From NCBI GenBank assembly GCA_031275955.1, contig JAISNZ010000132.1, forward strand, positions 1-6,166: DNA of 6,166 nt. Direction: 5' to 3'. A program made the position numbers and the translations under genes. The notes under the pieces are model-generated. The model worked only from the letters and a program-made list of their open reading frames with translations, did not search any database and had not been told where the DNA came from. This DNA is from Desulfovibrio sp. (GTDB lineage: Bacteria; Desulfobacterota; Desulfovibrionia; Desulfovibrionales; Desulfovibrionaceae). Below, piece after piece: positions 5,517 to 6,166 of the stretch; within the stretch, counting starts at the first letter, position 1; every line of letters begins with the position of its first letter.

Positions 5517-5540
5517 CCGGGAGCGGAGCCCGCTCTCCGG
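5517..5540 (-). promoter_or_regulatory. Second hairpin in the dsrC leader
   Basis: CCGG plus GAGCG (5517-5525) pairs with CGCTC plus CCGG (5531-5540), a 9-bp stem with one bulged T (5536) and a 5-nt loop. In the dsrC mRNA it is followed by A residues, not U, so it is not a terminator for dsrC. It lies about 25 nt upstream of the ribosome binding site and may stabilise the transcript or set its translation. Confidence 0.5.
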
Positions 5541-5561
5541 GCAACAAAGGCGATCCGCATC

Positions 5562-5580
5562 TCCCGGAAGAGTTCCGGGA
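5562..5580 (-). promoter_or_regulatory. First hairpin in the dsrC leader
   Basis: TCCCGGAA (5562-5569) and TTCCGGGA (5573-5580) form a perfect 8-bp inverted repeat with a 3-nt loop. It would start about 28 nt after the predicted transcription start. As DNA it could also be a site for a dimeric regulator; the sequence does not tell which. Confidence 0.5.
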
Positions 5581-5614
5581 CAGGCCGATGGTTCAGTGAA
5601 CGCCGTGCCGGAAG

Positions 5615-5643
5615 ACTATAGCGGCGAAGAGGAAAAACTTCAA
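5615..5643 (-). promoter_or_regulatory. Predicted sigma70 promoter of dsrC
   Basis: On the minus strand: -35 TTGAAG (5643-5638, four of six consensus bases), a 17-nt spacer, and -10 TATAGT (5620-5615, five of six). Spacing is optimal and the -10 box stands out in GC-rich DNA. Transcription would begin near 5608, leaving a leader of about 128 nt before dsrC. It lies between the stop of the CBS-ACT gene and dsrC, supporting separate dsrC transcription. Confidence 0.7.
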
Positions 5644-5676
5644 GGAGGCCTTCCGCCGGGGAAAGGGAAAAGGCCG

Positions 5677-6166
5677 TCAGCGGGGTTCCCTCTGGGCGGG
5701 AATTCCATTTTCGTGATAAAGTACGGAGAATCGTTTGCTGAGGTCTTCCAGAACCTTGCGTTGCAAGTCCTCGGCCATGCGGCGGAGCCGGATATAAACG
5801 ATACGCTTGGGTGAATCCTCCTCCTCCTGGGAGGTGAGGATGGAAACAACCCCCGCGCCGTATTTGTGCAGAGTCTCCAGAATGGGGCCAACCTGCCCGG
5901 GGGCGTTTTGCAGTTCAAAGGCGATCTGCATGCCGCCGATGCGGATGCCGGTGATGCTCACCAGGAGTTTGAAGATGTCGCTGTCCGTGATGATGCCTTT
6001 AACGCGCCTTTCCTTGTCCACCACGGGCATTCCGCCGAAGTGTCTTTCCTGCATCAGCAGGGCCGCTCCTTCCACCGAGTCGGTTTCCTCGGCGCAGATG
6101 GGATTCCTGGTCATGATGTCTTTGACCTTCAATTCCGAAAGGAGATAGTACAGCTCGTGCATATCC
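5677..6166 (-). CDS. CBS-ACT domain protein, AcuB-like, C-terminal part (5' end beyond the window)
   Basis: Reading runs in from the right edge; the first full codon seen is Asp, then MHELYYLLSELKVKDIMT. The Met at 6162 lies in the linker that normally joins two CBS domains, so the start is outside the window. Counting from that Met, residues 13-70 form a CBS domain (VKDIMTRNP, GGMPVVD, VKGIITDSDIFK). Residues 75-150 form an ACT-like domain (GGMQIAFELQNAPGQVGPIL, YGAGVVSIL). This layout matches the AcuB family of two CBS domains plus ACT, which sense adenine nucleotides and probably an amino acid or similar ligand. What the protein controls is unknown. It ends 57 bp before the dsrC -10 box region begins on the same strand's -35 side, and no strong terminator was identified after it. 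Confidence 0.88.
   Translation of the reverse strand, partial: DMHELYYLLSELKVKDIMTRNPICAEETDSVEGAALLMQERHFGGMPVVDKERRVKGIITDSDIFKLLVSITGIRIGGMQIAFELQNAPGQVGPILETLHKYGAGVVSILTSQEEEDSPKRIVYIRLRRMAEDLQRKVLEDLSKRFSVLYHENGIPAQREPR

Noticed and set aside
2637..5621. A 994-codon plus-strand open frame covering the radical SAM, PAP2, M23 and dsrC genes
   Set aside because: It is antisense to four clearly recognisable genes. All four lie in one frame, and this frame is their exact codon-by-codon complement, so stops appear only where they use TTA, CTA or TCA, codons that GC-rich genomes avoid. Its product is low in recognisable motifs and matches no family I know.
5677..6162. Treating the Met at 6162 as the true start of the CBS-ACT gene
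   Set aside because: The frame remains open to the window edge, the Met lies in a typical inter-CBS linker and no ribosome binding site can be seen, so the gene is more likely truncated by the window.

Overview
The window looks like chromosomal DNA of a GC-rich, dissimilatory sulfate- or sulfite-reducing member of the Desulfovibrionaceae. The main evidence is a complete dsrC whose protein ends in the classic two-cysteine arm (ACKMAGLPKPTGCV). It is supported by Desulfovibrio-like versions of ribosomal proteins L28 and L32 and by strong avoidance of TTA, CTA and TCA codons. No mobile element, tRNA, rRNA or CRISPR array was seen.

Layout. At the left edge, on the minus strand, yceD (DUF177) overlaps the start of rpmF (L32), which runs off the window; this is the usual bacterial yceD-rpmF pair. 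A gene-free stretch of about 350 bp follows (689-1035). It holds a good yceD promoter, a terminator-like hairpin and several strong inverted repeats. Rightward from it run rpmB (L28, zinc-binding four-cysteine form) and a gene for a rhomboid-type intramembrane serine protease.

Convergent to these, on the minus strand, is a compact three-gene cluster read from right to left: a membrane-anchored M23 (LytM-type) peptidase with a TTG start, a PAP2-family lipid phosphatase, and a short radical SAM protein with a twitch/SPASM-like C-terminus. The gaps between them are 15 and 24 bp, so they are probably one transcript. The first two suggest an envelope role; the radical SAM substrate is unknown.

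Further right, also on the minus strand, is dsrC. It has a convincing sigma70 promoter (TTGAAG, 17 bp, TATAGT) and an inferred leader of about 128 nt with two strong hairpins. The right edge holds the 3' part of a CBS-ACT (AcuB-like) regulatory protein.

The genes fall into three functional groups: ribosome assembly (rpmF, yceD, rpmB), envelope maintenance (rhomboid, M23, PAP2, possibly radical SAM) and sulfite-reduction electron and sulfur transfer (dsrC). No clearly new multi-gene system is evident. The points most worth checking are the structured intergenic region upstream of rpmB, the dsrC leader, the M23/PAP2/radical SAM association and the variant active-site motif of the rhomboid.
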